A stretch of 64,000 nucleotides of DNA from an uncultured Muribaculaceae bacterium (GTDB taxonomy: Bacteria; Bacteroidota; Bacteroidia; Bacteroidales; Muribaculaceae): the NCBI GenBank assembly GCA_910584125.1, contig CAJTXU010000007.1:20338-84337 (forward strand). The letters are read 5' to 3'. Positions 1 to 6,784 of the stretch are shown one piece after another (the first letter of the stretch is position 1; each line of letters opens with the position of its first letter). The position numbers were made by a program, and so were the translations under genes. The notes beneath the pieces are model-generated. The model saw nothing but the letters and a program-made list of their open reading frames with translations, did no database searches and was not told the DNA's origin.

Positions 1-442
1 TCATGATAATTAAGATTTTAAGTTACCGGCGTCAAGATTAAGGCTGACGCCGGCACCAAGTTCATAAAAAAGTTATTTTCGCCACAAAAATAATAAAATT
101 TATGTAAAAGACAAAAGAATTATCATAAATTTGCAAAATAAAATCCGCACGAAACCATGTCGTGAAGATGGGCTACGAGCGCGGCCGCCGTGCGAGATGC
201 CATCGGCCGCCGCGTCGCCGCCACTCCCTGGCGCGGAGTCGTCTCCACCCTCCGCCGCCTCCATCGATAATAATTTAGCTTATTTTAATACTTGTATACA
301 TTTATTAACCTTGAGTTGGATTGCGGGCCGGGCGCGTTACAGACCCCGACGGGCTGTAAGTTTTGCCCGCAGGAAAACTTACACTCTGTTAAATTCTCTG
401 ATTATACGATAGATGCGACATGTCTTCCGCCCCTCTCCCTGA
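1..442. other. Gene-free left edge with two hairpins
   Basis: I see no convincing gene here. A 9-bp perfect hairpin (arms 26-34 and 45-53) may terminate a gene lying left of the window, although no T-run follows it. A TAAATTTG box at 126-133 resembles a Bacteroidota -7 element, but the short open frame that follows it starts with TTG inside that box and has no recognisable product. A second hairpin has 9-bp arms at 356-364 and 374-382. Confidence 0.5.
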
Positions 443-474
443 TTTGGAAATTACACCGTGACTGACTATATTTG
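443..474 (+). promoter_or_regulatory. Bacteroidota-type promoter
   Basis: TTTG at 443-446 is followed after 20 bp by TATATTTG at 467-474, matching the primary sigma factor consensus of Bacteroidota (TTTG, 19-21 bp, TAnnTTTG). Transcription would begin near 481, about 20 nt before the first gene. Confidence 0.75.
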
Positions 475-497
475 CAACATCAAAACCGAAACATGAA

Positions 498-1007
498 ATG
501 CTCATGAGAATAATCGCCGTATCAATCTGCCTCGCTCTCGCGGCCCTCGCCTCACCCCGCGACGTCGTCAAGCCGCATGACGCCTCGATCCTATGGCTCG
601 GAGGCCCGGCCTGCGAGAAGGCGGAAACGGACACCATACCAGACAGAGAGAACGCCCCCAAGCGCGGGAAGACCACTGTGTCCCGCCGCAGCAAGGACCC
701 GGTGAACATTCCCTCCAGCTCAGGACGCTTCAGACGCTCAGTTTTCGAGGGCAACAACAACGCCTTTGTGATAGGCATTCAATATCGCTCGGGATGGCTC
801 GTGATCGAAGGGGACCCGTCGGAAACGATCATGCGGTTGATCCTGACCGCTCCGGGTGAGAAACCGAGGATATACCGTTATGACGGCCGTAATACGGTGC
901 AATTCTACATCGGCTCGAAATGCGGAGATTATAAGGTGCAGCTTCTCGGCAACGGAGTGCCCTACTACCGCACGGAATGCACGTTCGAATTTGAATTAGT
1001 CGACTAA
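498..1007 (+). CDS. Small secreted protein, possibly DUF3244-like
   Basis: A 169-residue protein with a hydrophobic N-terminal signal segment (about residues 3-18) and no lipobox. An alternative start is the ATG at 504. After a polar, Ser/Arg-rich middle, the C-terminal 75 residues alternate short beta strands and glycines in a way that resembles the single Ig-like domain of small secreted Bacteroidales proteins (DUF3244-like); this is an impression of pattern, not a firm family call. It follows a strong promoter by about 20 nt and is probably co-transcribed with the larger secreted protein 33 nt downstream. It is probably exported to the periplasm. The function is unknown. Confidence 0.7.
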   Translation: MLMRIIAVSICLALAALASPRDVVKPHDASILWLGGPACEKAETDTIPDRENAPKRGKTTVSRRSKDPVNIPSSSGRFRRSVFEGNNNAFVIGIQYRSGWLVIEGDPSETIMRLILTAPGEKPRIYRYDGRNTVQFYIGSKCGDYKVQLLGNGVPYYRTECTFEFELVD

Positions 1008-1040
1008 AGCAACATACATCCACTCAAAATCAGAAACACT

Positions 1041-2261
1041 ATGAAACTATCATCGATACTCGCCGCCGCCCTTATGACGGCCTCCGCAACGACATCGGGA
1101 GCCGGACTGGCACCCTTCCAATACAGTGTGGGCCAACGCCCAATGACAGCTCCGCTGCAGGAGATTTCGGTCGACTTCCACACCGAGGTCGAGACCGGCG
1201 ACGTTGTCTCCGCCTGGCTCGCCGTCGACCGCGGCGATGGACAGCTCGACCTGGCGTGTCTGCCAGAATCTGTCGATGTGAGCAATTACGTCGGCTCGAA
1301 GGCGACACAGGGCACCGTGATCTTCAACTTCACAAAACAGAACCTCCCTCTGGGCCAGACCTACGTCTTCGGCATCGACGCCGGCTCGATCCGGGCCAAG
1401 AACGACCCGTCGCTGACCAACGACGAGCTCCGCGTCTCGTTTGAAGTCCCCGCCGATCTGGGTCCGGCGCATTTCGACCTCACCGGACACGACCTGGAGC
1501 ATGACCCGAAGATCGCCGAAGCCGAAAGAATCTGGTGCTACTGGGGCATCGAGACCGAACCTGTCGGCGAACCGGAGTTCATCCTCTACCGCGAGAGTCA
1601 GGAAATCGGCCGATATCCGGCGCACGTCGGCTGGGACTGGGACCTCGGACAAGCCTATGTTGACTTCGGCGAGGAGATGAAATTCGACCGCGGTGTCGGC
1701 TACAGTCTCGTGCTTCCGGCCGGGAGTGTCCACGGCATGTGGCGCGACGATCTGCTCAATCCGGAGGCCCGTCTCGACTTCACCGGCGACTACGACCCCT
1801 CGGAAGAGCCGCTGCAATACACCTGCACCGTCGAAGTGAAGGGCCCCGGGCTGCTTCATATGGTCAGATTCCACTTCACATCCTGTCCTTGGCCGATACC
1901 AGCACAGGGAGCGAAGGCTCAGCTTTATCACTTAGACAGCGGCACGGTCGTGGCCGAGGCCGATCTGGTGCTCAACACGTCGGTCAACCACATCGAGATC
2001 GATGCCGATTTCGGCGGCTTCCCATTGCCCGAGGGTCACTCCTCGATCGTCATCCCAGACGGGGCTCTGCTGATCATGACCGAAGACGGCACACGACCCT
2101 GCCGCGGCATCTCATATTCGATGGATGGCGCCGGAGTCAGCGGCATAGTCGATGACGATGCTGAGAGCGGCGTGCTCTACGACCTGCGCGGCATACGCGT
2201 CGACCGCCCGCGCTCTGGCGAGATATACATCCGCGACGGCAAGAAAACCGTATGGCGATGA
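1041..2261 (+). CDS. Secreted beta-rich protein, paralogue of the protein at 39588
   Basis: A 406-residue exported protein with a short signal peptide (residues 1-20). The body looks all-beta, with repeated strands and a motif LPAGSVHGMW near residue 235. The C-terminus carries the pattern LYDLRGIRV followed by IYIRDGKK, a short terminal strand unit common at the ends of secreted Bacteroidales proteins. The same two features occur in the 320-residue protein at 39588-40550 (LPAGCVSGMW and a VYRLDGVRI end), so the two appear paralogous. No enzyme motif is visible. Its stop overlaps the start of the following TPR protein by 10 nt, which argues for one transcript and perhaps a shared role in surface sensing. 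Confidence 0.75.
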   Translation: MKLSSILAAALMTASATTSGAGLAPFQYSVGQRPMTAPLQEISVDFHTEVETGDVVSAWLAVDRGDGQLDLACLPESVDVSNYVGSKATQGTVIFNFTKQNLPLGQTYVFGIDAGSIRAKNDPSLTNDELRVSFEVPADLGPAHFDLTGHDLEHDPKIAEAERIWCYWGIETEPVGEPEFILYRESQEIGRYPAHVGWDWDLGQAYVDFGEEMKFDRGVGYSLVLPAGSVHGMWRDDLLNPEARLDFTGDYDPSEEPLQYTCTVEVKGPGLLHMVRFHFTSCPWPIPAQGAKAQLYHLDSGTVVAEADLVLNTSVNHIEIDADFGGFPLPEGHSSIVIPDGALLIMTEDGTRPCRGISYSMDGAGVSGIVDDDAESGVLYDLRGIRVDRPRSGEIYIRDGKKTVWR

Positions 2262-3751
2262 GAAGCGCATACCATAACCCGACGAGCCGCGTCATGCCGA
2301 ACTGCATGGCGTGGCTCGTCCTGCTTCCGCTGCTGTGGGCGTGCGGCGACGGCGCCCGCAGCCTGCCTGCCGACTCGTTGCGCGTCGACGCGCAGGAATG
2401 CCTCGACAGCTGCGACTACACAGGCGCCGTGCGCGACGCCCTCGCGCTCATCGACCGCGCCGAGGCCACTGGCGACAGAGTCCTTGAAGCCGACGGACAC
2501 GTGATCATGGCCGACGCCTATCGCGCGGTCTACAACCTCCCGGCTGCAAGACGCCACCGCACGGCCGCCGCCGAGCGATACGCGGCCTCCGACAGCACAG
2601 TGAGCGCGTTCTACGCATATGTGGACCTCGCCGGCGAATACTCGCACGACGACAATGATTCGGCCCGGATCGTGATGGAGAGCGCGCGTGCCCTCATACC
2701 GAAAGGCGACGCCGAGATACGCAACCAATACGAACTTCTCTATTCCGACATATGCCGTGTGAGGGAAGATTTCGGCGATGCGCTCAGGCATATCCACGCC
2801 ATCGACCGCACATGGCTGAGCGGCATAATCACACCCGCCGACTCCGTGCATATCGGCGAGATCTATTTCCGCAACTCGATGCCCGACAGCGCGGCCCTCT
2901 ATTTCGGCACGGAGGCCGCGGCCGACGACATACAGTACTGGGAATGCATGGCCGAGCGCAGCGAGGCGCAGGGCGATCTGGAGGCCGCGCTCGCGGCGCG
3001 CAAAAAGATGCAGGACCTCGAGTTCGACCGTTCGGCGACGGCCCTTGCCAATTCGCTGGAGTTCGTGGAGCGCTCGCATTACGCCCGCAAGGCAGCCGAC
3101 GAGAAGGCGAGACGCGAACGGCTCGTGGCCGGTCTGCTCTGGGGCGCGGCCGCCCTGGCCGTGGCCGCGCTGGTCTGGATGCTGCTGCATTACAGCCGAC
3201 GGGCGCGCCGCTATAAGACGGAAAGCGACATGAAGGATGTCGTGATGATCGACGCCAAGACCGACTCGATGGCGGACGTCTCCGCCGCGCAGCCGGCCGA
3301 CGCCGGCACAGGCTCGCCTGCAGCGGACGCCGCGCTTGACGACAAGTGGATATACGTGATACTCGATTTCTACATGTCGCGACTCAACGGCATCAGCCGC
3401 GAGTATTTCCGCACGCCTGACGAGCAGGGACGCCGCGAGATCGAGGCGGAGTTCAACCGCGAACTGAAATCGCTGCGCGAAGGCGACATATTCGAGGAGA
3501 TCGAGCAGCGCGTCAACGACCGCCACGAAGGCGTGATGCGCGACGTCCGCCGCGACTTCCCCCGCTTCAACGAGCAATACCTCCGCCTGATGCTCTGCTC
3601 GCTGGCCGGACTGTCGAGTCAGTCGACATGCCTTTTGCTCTCGATCGAGAAGGGCAACTATTACGTGATGTGGACGCGCATCCGCGCGAAAATAAGAATC
3701 AGCGAGTCGCCGCGCCGGGAACTCTACGAGTCGCTCTTCATATCGAAATGA
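2252..3751 (+). CDS. TPR lipoprotein/membrane protein with regulator-like C-terminus
   Basis: A 499-residue protein. Residues 15-31 form a hydrophobic signal ending in LWAC, a plausible lipobox with Cys31; ATGs at 2294 and 2306 are alternative starts. Residues 35-270 are helical and Ala-rich, like tetratricopeptide repeats. A transmembrane helix lies near residues 290-312, followed by a charged cytoplasmic tail. The final 75 residues (pattern LRLMLCSLAGLSSQSTCLLL, then YVMWTRIRAKI) look like the divergent helix-turn-helix tail of Bacteroidales TPR-membrane regulators. The family resemblance is established for such layouts, but DNA binding here is inference. It overlaps the secreted protein upstream, and its 3' end overlaps the end of convergent uvrC by 28 bp. 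Confidence 0.7.
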   Translation: MAMRSAYHNPTSRVMPNCMAWLVLLPLLWACGDGARSLPADSLRVDAQECLDSCDYTGAVRDALALIDRAEATGDRVLEADGHVIMADAYRAVYNLPAARRHRTAAAERYAASDSTVSAFYAYVDLAGEYSHDDNDSARIVMESARALIPKGDAEIRNQYELLYSDICRVREDFGDALRHIHAIDRTWLSGIITPADSVHIGEIYFRNSMPDSAALYFGTEAAADDIQYWECMAERSEAQGDLEAALAARKKMQDLEFDRSATALANSLEFVERSHYARKAADEKARRERLVAGLLWGAAALAVAALVWMLLHYSRRARRYKTESDMKDVVMIDAKTDSMADVSAAQPADAGTGSPAADAALDDKWIYVILDFYMSRLNGISREYFRTPDEQGRREIEAEFNRELKSLREGDIFEEIEQRVNDRHEGVMRDVRRDFPRFNEQYLRLMLCSLAGLSSQSTCLLLSIEKGNYYVMWTRIRAKIRISESPRRELYESLFISK

Positions 3752-5736
3752 GCGGCGAGAACCGCAGCCTTAGACTTCCCGACTACAGCCGCGATTTCAT
3801 CGACAGTGGCCTCGCGAAGACGCTTGAGGCTCTTGAAATGTTTCATCAGTTTCGAGGCCGTGGCCTCTCCTATCCCCTTGATTCCATCGAGCTCGCTTAC
3901 GGTCTGCGACTTGCTGCGCCGGTTGCGGTGGTGGGTGATGCCGAAGCGGTGGGCCTCGTCGCGAAGGTCCTGCACAACGCGCAGACTCGGTGATTTCTTG
4001 TCGAGATAGAGGGGCAGCGTGTCGCCCGGAAAGTATATTTCCTCAAGTCTCTTGGCTATGCCCACGAGCGCGACATCGCCGCGTATGCCCATTTCATCAA
4101 AGGCCTCGACGGCGGCGCTGAGCTGGCCCTTGCCGCCGTCGACCACCACGAGCTGCGGCAGCGGCTGGCCCTCGGCCATCATGCGAGTGTAGCGCCGGTG
4201 GAGCACCTCCTTCATCGACGCGAAGTCGTCGGCGCCTACGACGGTTTTGATGTTGAAATGTCGGTAGTCGCGGCGCGCCGGACGACCGTTGCGGAACACG
4301 ACGCAGCTCGCCACGGGATTCGTGCCCTGGATGTTCGAGTTGTCGAAACACTCGATGTGGCGCGGTTCGGCGTTGAGCCTGAAATCCGACTTCATGCGCT
4401 CCATCAGCTTGTCGGTGGCGCGGTCGGGATTGAGCAGCGCGGCCTCCTTCTCGCGGTCTTTCATGTATTGCGTGGCGTTCTTGACTGCCACGTCGAGAGC
4501 GCGTCTGCGCTCGCCGCGCTGAGGCACGGTGAAGCGTGTGCCGGCGAATTCCACGTCGGGCATGAACGGCACGATGACCTCCGTGAACTCACGTTCGAAC
4601 CGCTGGGTCACCTCGGCTATGGCCATGGAGAGAATCTCCTCGCGCGAGCTCTCGTTGCGCCGCAACACGTATTCCAGATTCAGACTCTGCGTCACCGCCC
4701 CATGATGGGTGTGCATGAAGTTGACGTAAGCGCGCCCGTCGCCCTCGACATACGCGAACACGTCGGCGTCGGGCGCCGAGGTCTCCCCTACGATGCTCTT
4801 CGCGTTGTATTTCCTGAGAATCTCATATTTTTCCTTGACCGCCTGCGCCTCTTCGAATTTCCAATCCTCGCCGAGCTTCGTCATCTCGTCGCGCAGAGCG
4901 CGTTCAAGCTCCACGGTCTCGCCGTTGAGTATCTGGCGCACCCTCTTGATATATTCGCCATACCGCTCGGGACTGATGAGCGCACGGCACGCGCCGCCGC
5001 ATTTGCCGATGTGATAGTCGAGGCAGAGTCTGTAGCGTCCCCGCGCGATGCTTTTCTCATCGAGGGCGTGGCGGCACGACCGCAGAGGATACGTGTCGCG
5101 GATGAGGTCGAGTACGAGTTTTGCCGACTGGACATTGCTGTAGGGTCCGTAGTATTTGCCGTCGATGCCTTTCTCGCGGGTCATGAATATGCGGGGATAC
5201 AGTTCGCGGGTCACGACAATCCATGGATAAGACTTGTCGTCCTTGAGCAGCACGTTGTAGTGAGGCTGATAATGCTTGATCATGGCGTTCTCCAGATGGA
5301 GAGCGTCTTCCTCGGTGGGCACCACGATGAAACGCAAGTCGACGATGTTGCGCACAAGCAGATTGGTGCGCGTCGAGTCATGTCGGCGGTTGAAATAGCT
5401 TGAGACGCGTCGTTTGAGACGCTTGGCCTTGCCGACATAGATCACCTTGCCGCGGCGGTCGAGATACATGTATACGCCCGGCGACTCCGGCAGATTCAGG
5501 ATCTTGTTGCGCAGCTGCGCGCCGGGGCGGTTTTCGAATATGTCCTCGCGGGTCCTGTCGGGTTTGATCTCGATGTCGAAACCTCCGACTTCATCGATTT
5601 TGCGGCCCGTGGATGCGAGCAGATTCTCGACGCTCTCGCGCGAGGCCGGGGCGGCGCCGGCGTCGGCGTCGGCGGCATCATCGCCGAGTGACGCGTCGGC
5701 GGGTTCGGGCAGGTCTGTTCTTTCGAGTTCTTCCAT
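3724..5736 (-). CDS. uvrC: Excinuclease ABC subunit C
   Basis: UvrC makes both incisions around bulky DNA lesions in the UvrABC nucleotide excision repair complex. The 670-residue product has a GIY-YIG nuclease domain (GVY at about 87-89, YVG at 100-102), a central UVR segment that binds UvrB (around 270-300), the C-terminal RNase H-like nuclease (ECFDNSNIQGTNPVAS near 464, then VVVDGGKGQ and LRDEAHRFG) and a terminal helix-hairpin-helix (LDGIKGIGEATASKL). The open frame extends 27 codons upstream through a strong hairpin at 5792-5819, so I chose the ATG at 5736. About 60 extra N-terminal residues, rich in Asp and Ala, precede the nuclease domain compared with enterobacterial UvrC. The gene end overlaps the convergent TPR protein by 28 bp. 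Confidence 0.95.
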   Translation of the reverse strand: MEELERTDLPEPADASLGDDAADADAGAAPASRESVENLLASTGRKIDEVGGFDIEIKPDRTREDIFENRPGAQLRNKILNLPESPGVYMYLDRRGKVIYVGKAKRLKRRVSSYFNRRHDSTRTNLLVRNIVDLRFIVVPTEEDALHLENAMIKHYQPHYNVLLKDDKSYPWIVVTRELYPRIFMTREKGIDGKYYGPYSNVQSAKLVLDLIRDTYPLRSCRHALDEKSIARGRYRLCLDYHIGKCGGACRALISPERYGEYIKRVRQILNGETVELERALRDEMTKLGEDWKFEEAQAVKEKYEILRKYNAKSIVGETSAPDADVFAYVEGDGRAYVNFMHTHHGAVTQSLNLEYVLRRNESSREEILSMAIAEVTQRFEREFTEVIVPFMPDVEFAGTRFTVPQRGERRRALDVAVKNATQYMKDREKEAALLNPDRATDKLMERMKSDFRLNAEPRHIECFDNSNIQGTNPVASCVVFRNGRPARRDYRHFNIKTVVGADDFASMKEVLHRRYTRMMAEGQPLPQLVVVDGGKGQLSAAVEAFDEMGIRGDVALVGIAKRLEEIYFPGDTLPLYLDKKSPSLRVVQDLRDEAHRFGITHHRNRRSKSQTVSELDGIKGIGEATASKLMKHFKSLKRLREATVDEIAAVVGKSKAAVLAAHFDMKSDS

Positions 5737-5791
5737 ATCTGTATAACGCAAGGGGAGCGGCCGGCGTATATGCCGGCGTCCGTAAGCAAAA

Positions 5792-5819
5792 GGGTGCGTC
5801 CCGAAGCCGGGATGCACCC
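5792..5819 (-). terminator. Hairpin upstream of uvrC
   Basis: Arms 5792-5803 and 5808-5819 pair over 12 bp with one G-T pair and a 4-nt loop. Read on the minus strand the hairpin is followed by TTTT, so it could be a weak terminator or a leader attenuator in front of uvrC. Confidence 0.55.
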
Positions 5820-5828
5820 CTCCGCAAT

Positions 5829-5887
5829 TTCCGAATCAATCGGAAATATTGGACATGAACCGAACCTATTCTTCCGAATCAATCGGA
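5829..5887. promoter_or_regulatory. Duplicated dyad, possible operator of uvrC
   Basis: The 16-mer TTCCGAATCAATCGGA occurs at 5829-5844 and again at 5872-5887, 43 bp apart (about four helical turns). Each copy is itself a dyad, TTCCGA and TCGGAA around ATCAA. Paired identical dyads upstream of a repair gene suggest a regulator binding site, but no regulator is known from the sequence. Confidence 0.45.
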
Positions 5888-5907
5888 GTTTTCAATAAAA
5901 ACCCGGA

Positions 5908-5980
5908 GGCGATTGCCCGAAAGAGGGCTGATGCGGATAACGCGGATTCAAGATCGTCTAATCACGCATGGGCAATTGCC
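5908..5980. other. Possible structured RNA between apt and uvrC
   Basis: GGCGATTGCCC at 5908-5918 pairs with GGGCAATTGCC at 5970-5980 (10 of 11 plus one G-T), enclosing a further ATGCG/CGCAT pairing and a small GCCC/GGGC hairpin. This could be a structured untranslated RNA on either strand. I recognise no known family, and chance pairing is possible. Confidence 0.3.
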
Positions 5981-6024
5981 GGTGAGCGGATAGAACCGTG
6001 TTCCGTCCAGTCTTAATATAACAA

Positions 6025-6051
6025 GGCGGCGGAACCTTTTGTTCCGCCGCC
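6025..6051 (-). terminator. Hairpin terminator after apt
   Basis: A perfect 11-bp stem (6025-6035 with 6041-6051, 5-nt loop) lies just beyond the apt stop codon. On the minus strand the sequence after the stem is TTGTTAT, a poor T-run, so termination may be only partial. Confidence 0.7.
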
Positions 6052-6104
6052 CGCAGGATTTAACATATTTCGTCTCGGAGCCCGAATCAGGCCGTCGAGC
6101 CGCG

Positions 6105-6629
6105 TCAGTATTTGAGCAGCGAGGTCACCTCGCAGTCGTCGGGAAGGGCCGCGCGGCCGTTGAGGGCGGTGAGCTCCACGACGAAGTTGACGTAGATTTT
6201 CTTCGGATTCATCGATTTCACCAGGTCGTAGCAGGCGCGCATCGTGCCGCCGGTGGCGAGCAGGTCGTCATGCAGCAGCACGACGTCGTTCTCGTTGATC
6301 GCGTCGCTGTGAAGCTCGATTGTATCGACGCCATACTCCTTGGCATAAGCCTTCTTGATTGTCACCGAAGGGAGTTTGCCGGGCTTGCGCGCGGGCACGA
6401 AACCGCATCCGAGGCAGTAGGCCATGATCGAACCGCCGATGAAACCGCGCGATTCGATGCCGACGATCTTGGTTATGCCTTTGTCGCGATAGAGTTCGAC
6501 AAGTGCGTCGCTCATCGTGTGGAGTGCTTCGCCATCCTTAAGCAGGGTGGTCAGGTCGCGGAAGATTATTCCCTTTGACGGGAAATCGGGAATGTCGCGA
6601 ATCTTGAGTTTGAGTTCTTCTAATTCCAT
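6105..6629 (-). CDS. apt: Adenine phosphoribosyltransferase
   Basis: The enzyme converts adenine and PRPP to AMP in purine salvage in the cytoplasm. The 174-residue product matches the family throughout: IRDIPDFPSKGIIFRDLTTL at the N-terminus, VGIESRGFI, and the PRPP-binding loop VVLLHDDLLATGGT at about residues 115-128. The open frame continues 24 codons upstream, but homologues begin near MELEELK, so the ATG at 6629 is chosen. It is the last gene of the minus-strand run ybeY-mnmG-apt and is separated from mnmG by about 155 bp holding a parS-like site. A hairpin terminator follows. Confidence 0.95.
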   Translation of the reverse strand: MELEELKLKIRDIPDFPSKGIIFRDLTTLLKDGEALHTMSDALVELYRDKGITKIVGIESRGFIGGSIMAYCLGCGFVPARKPGKLPSVTIKKAYAKEYGVDTIELHSDAINENDVVLLHDDLLATGGTMRACYDLVKSMNPKKIYVNFVVELTALNGRAALPDDCEVTSLLKY

Positions 6630-6756
6630 TGTCGTAATATTAGGTTGTTTGAGATGATTCATTTCAGCATCTTGTTTCGGTCGTTCCGAGGCCGCCCGCA
6701 CCCCTGCCCCGCGCGCTACTTAAACCCCTGACGCAGATACGTGATAGGAGACCTCC

Positions 6757-6772
6757 TGTTCCACGTGGAACA
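6757..6772. other. parS-like centromere site (ParB binding)
   Basis: TGTTCCACGTGGAACA is a perfect 16-bp palindrome and matches the chromosomal parS consensus bound by ParB (variants of TGTTNCACGTGNAACA). It lies in the intergenic space between mnmG and apt. mnmG (gidA) is frequently near parAB and the replication origin in bacteria, which supports the call. parA and parB are not in this window. Confidence 0.85.
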
Positions 6773-6784
6773 AAACTTAAAGCA

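Noticed and set aside
131..412. 93-codon frame near the left edge
   Set aside because: It begins with TTG inside a -7 box, has no ribosome binding site and no recognisable product.
2177..3577. 466-codon open frame on the minus strand
   Set aside because: It mirrors the TPR protein gene; the composition (Val, Gly, His, Arg) is typical of GC-rich shadows and no domain is visible.
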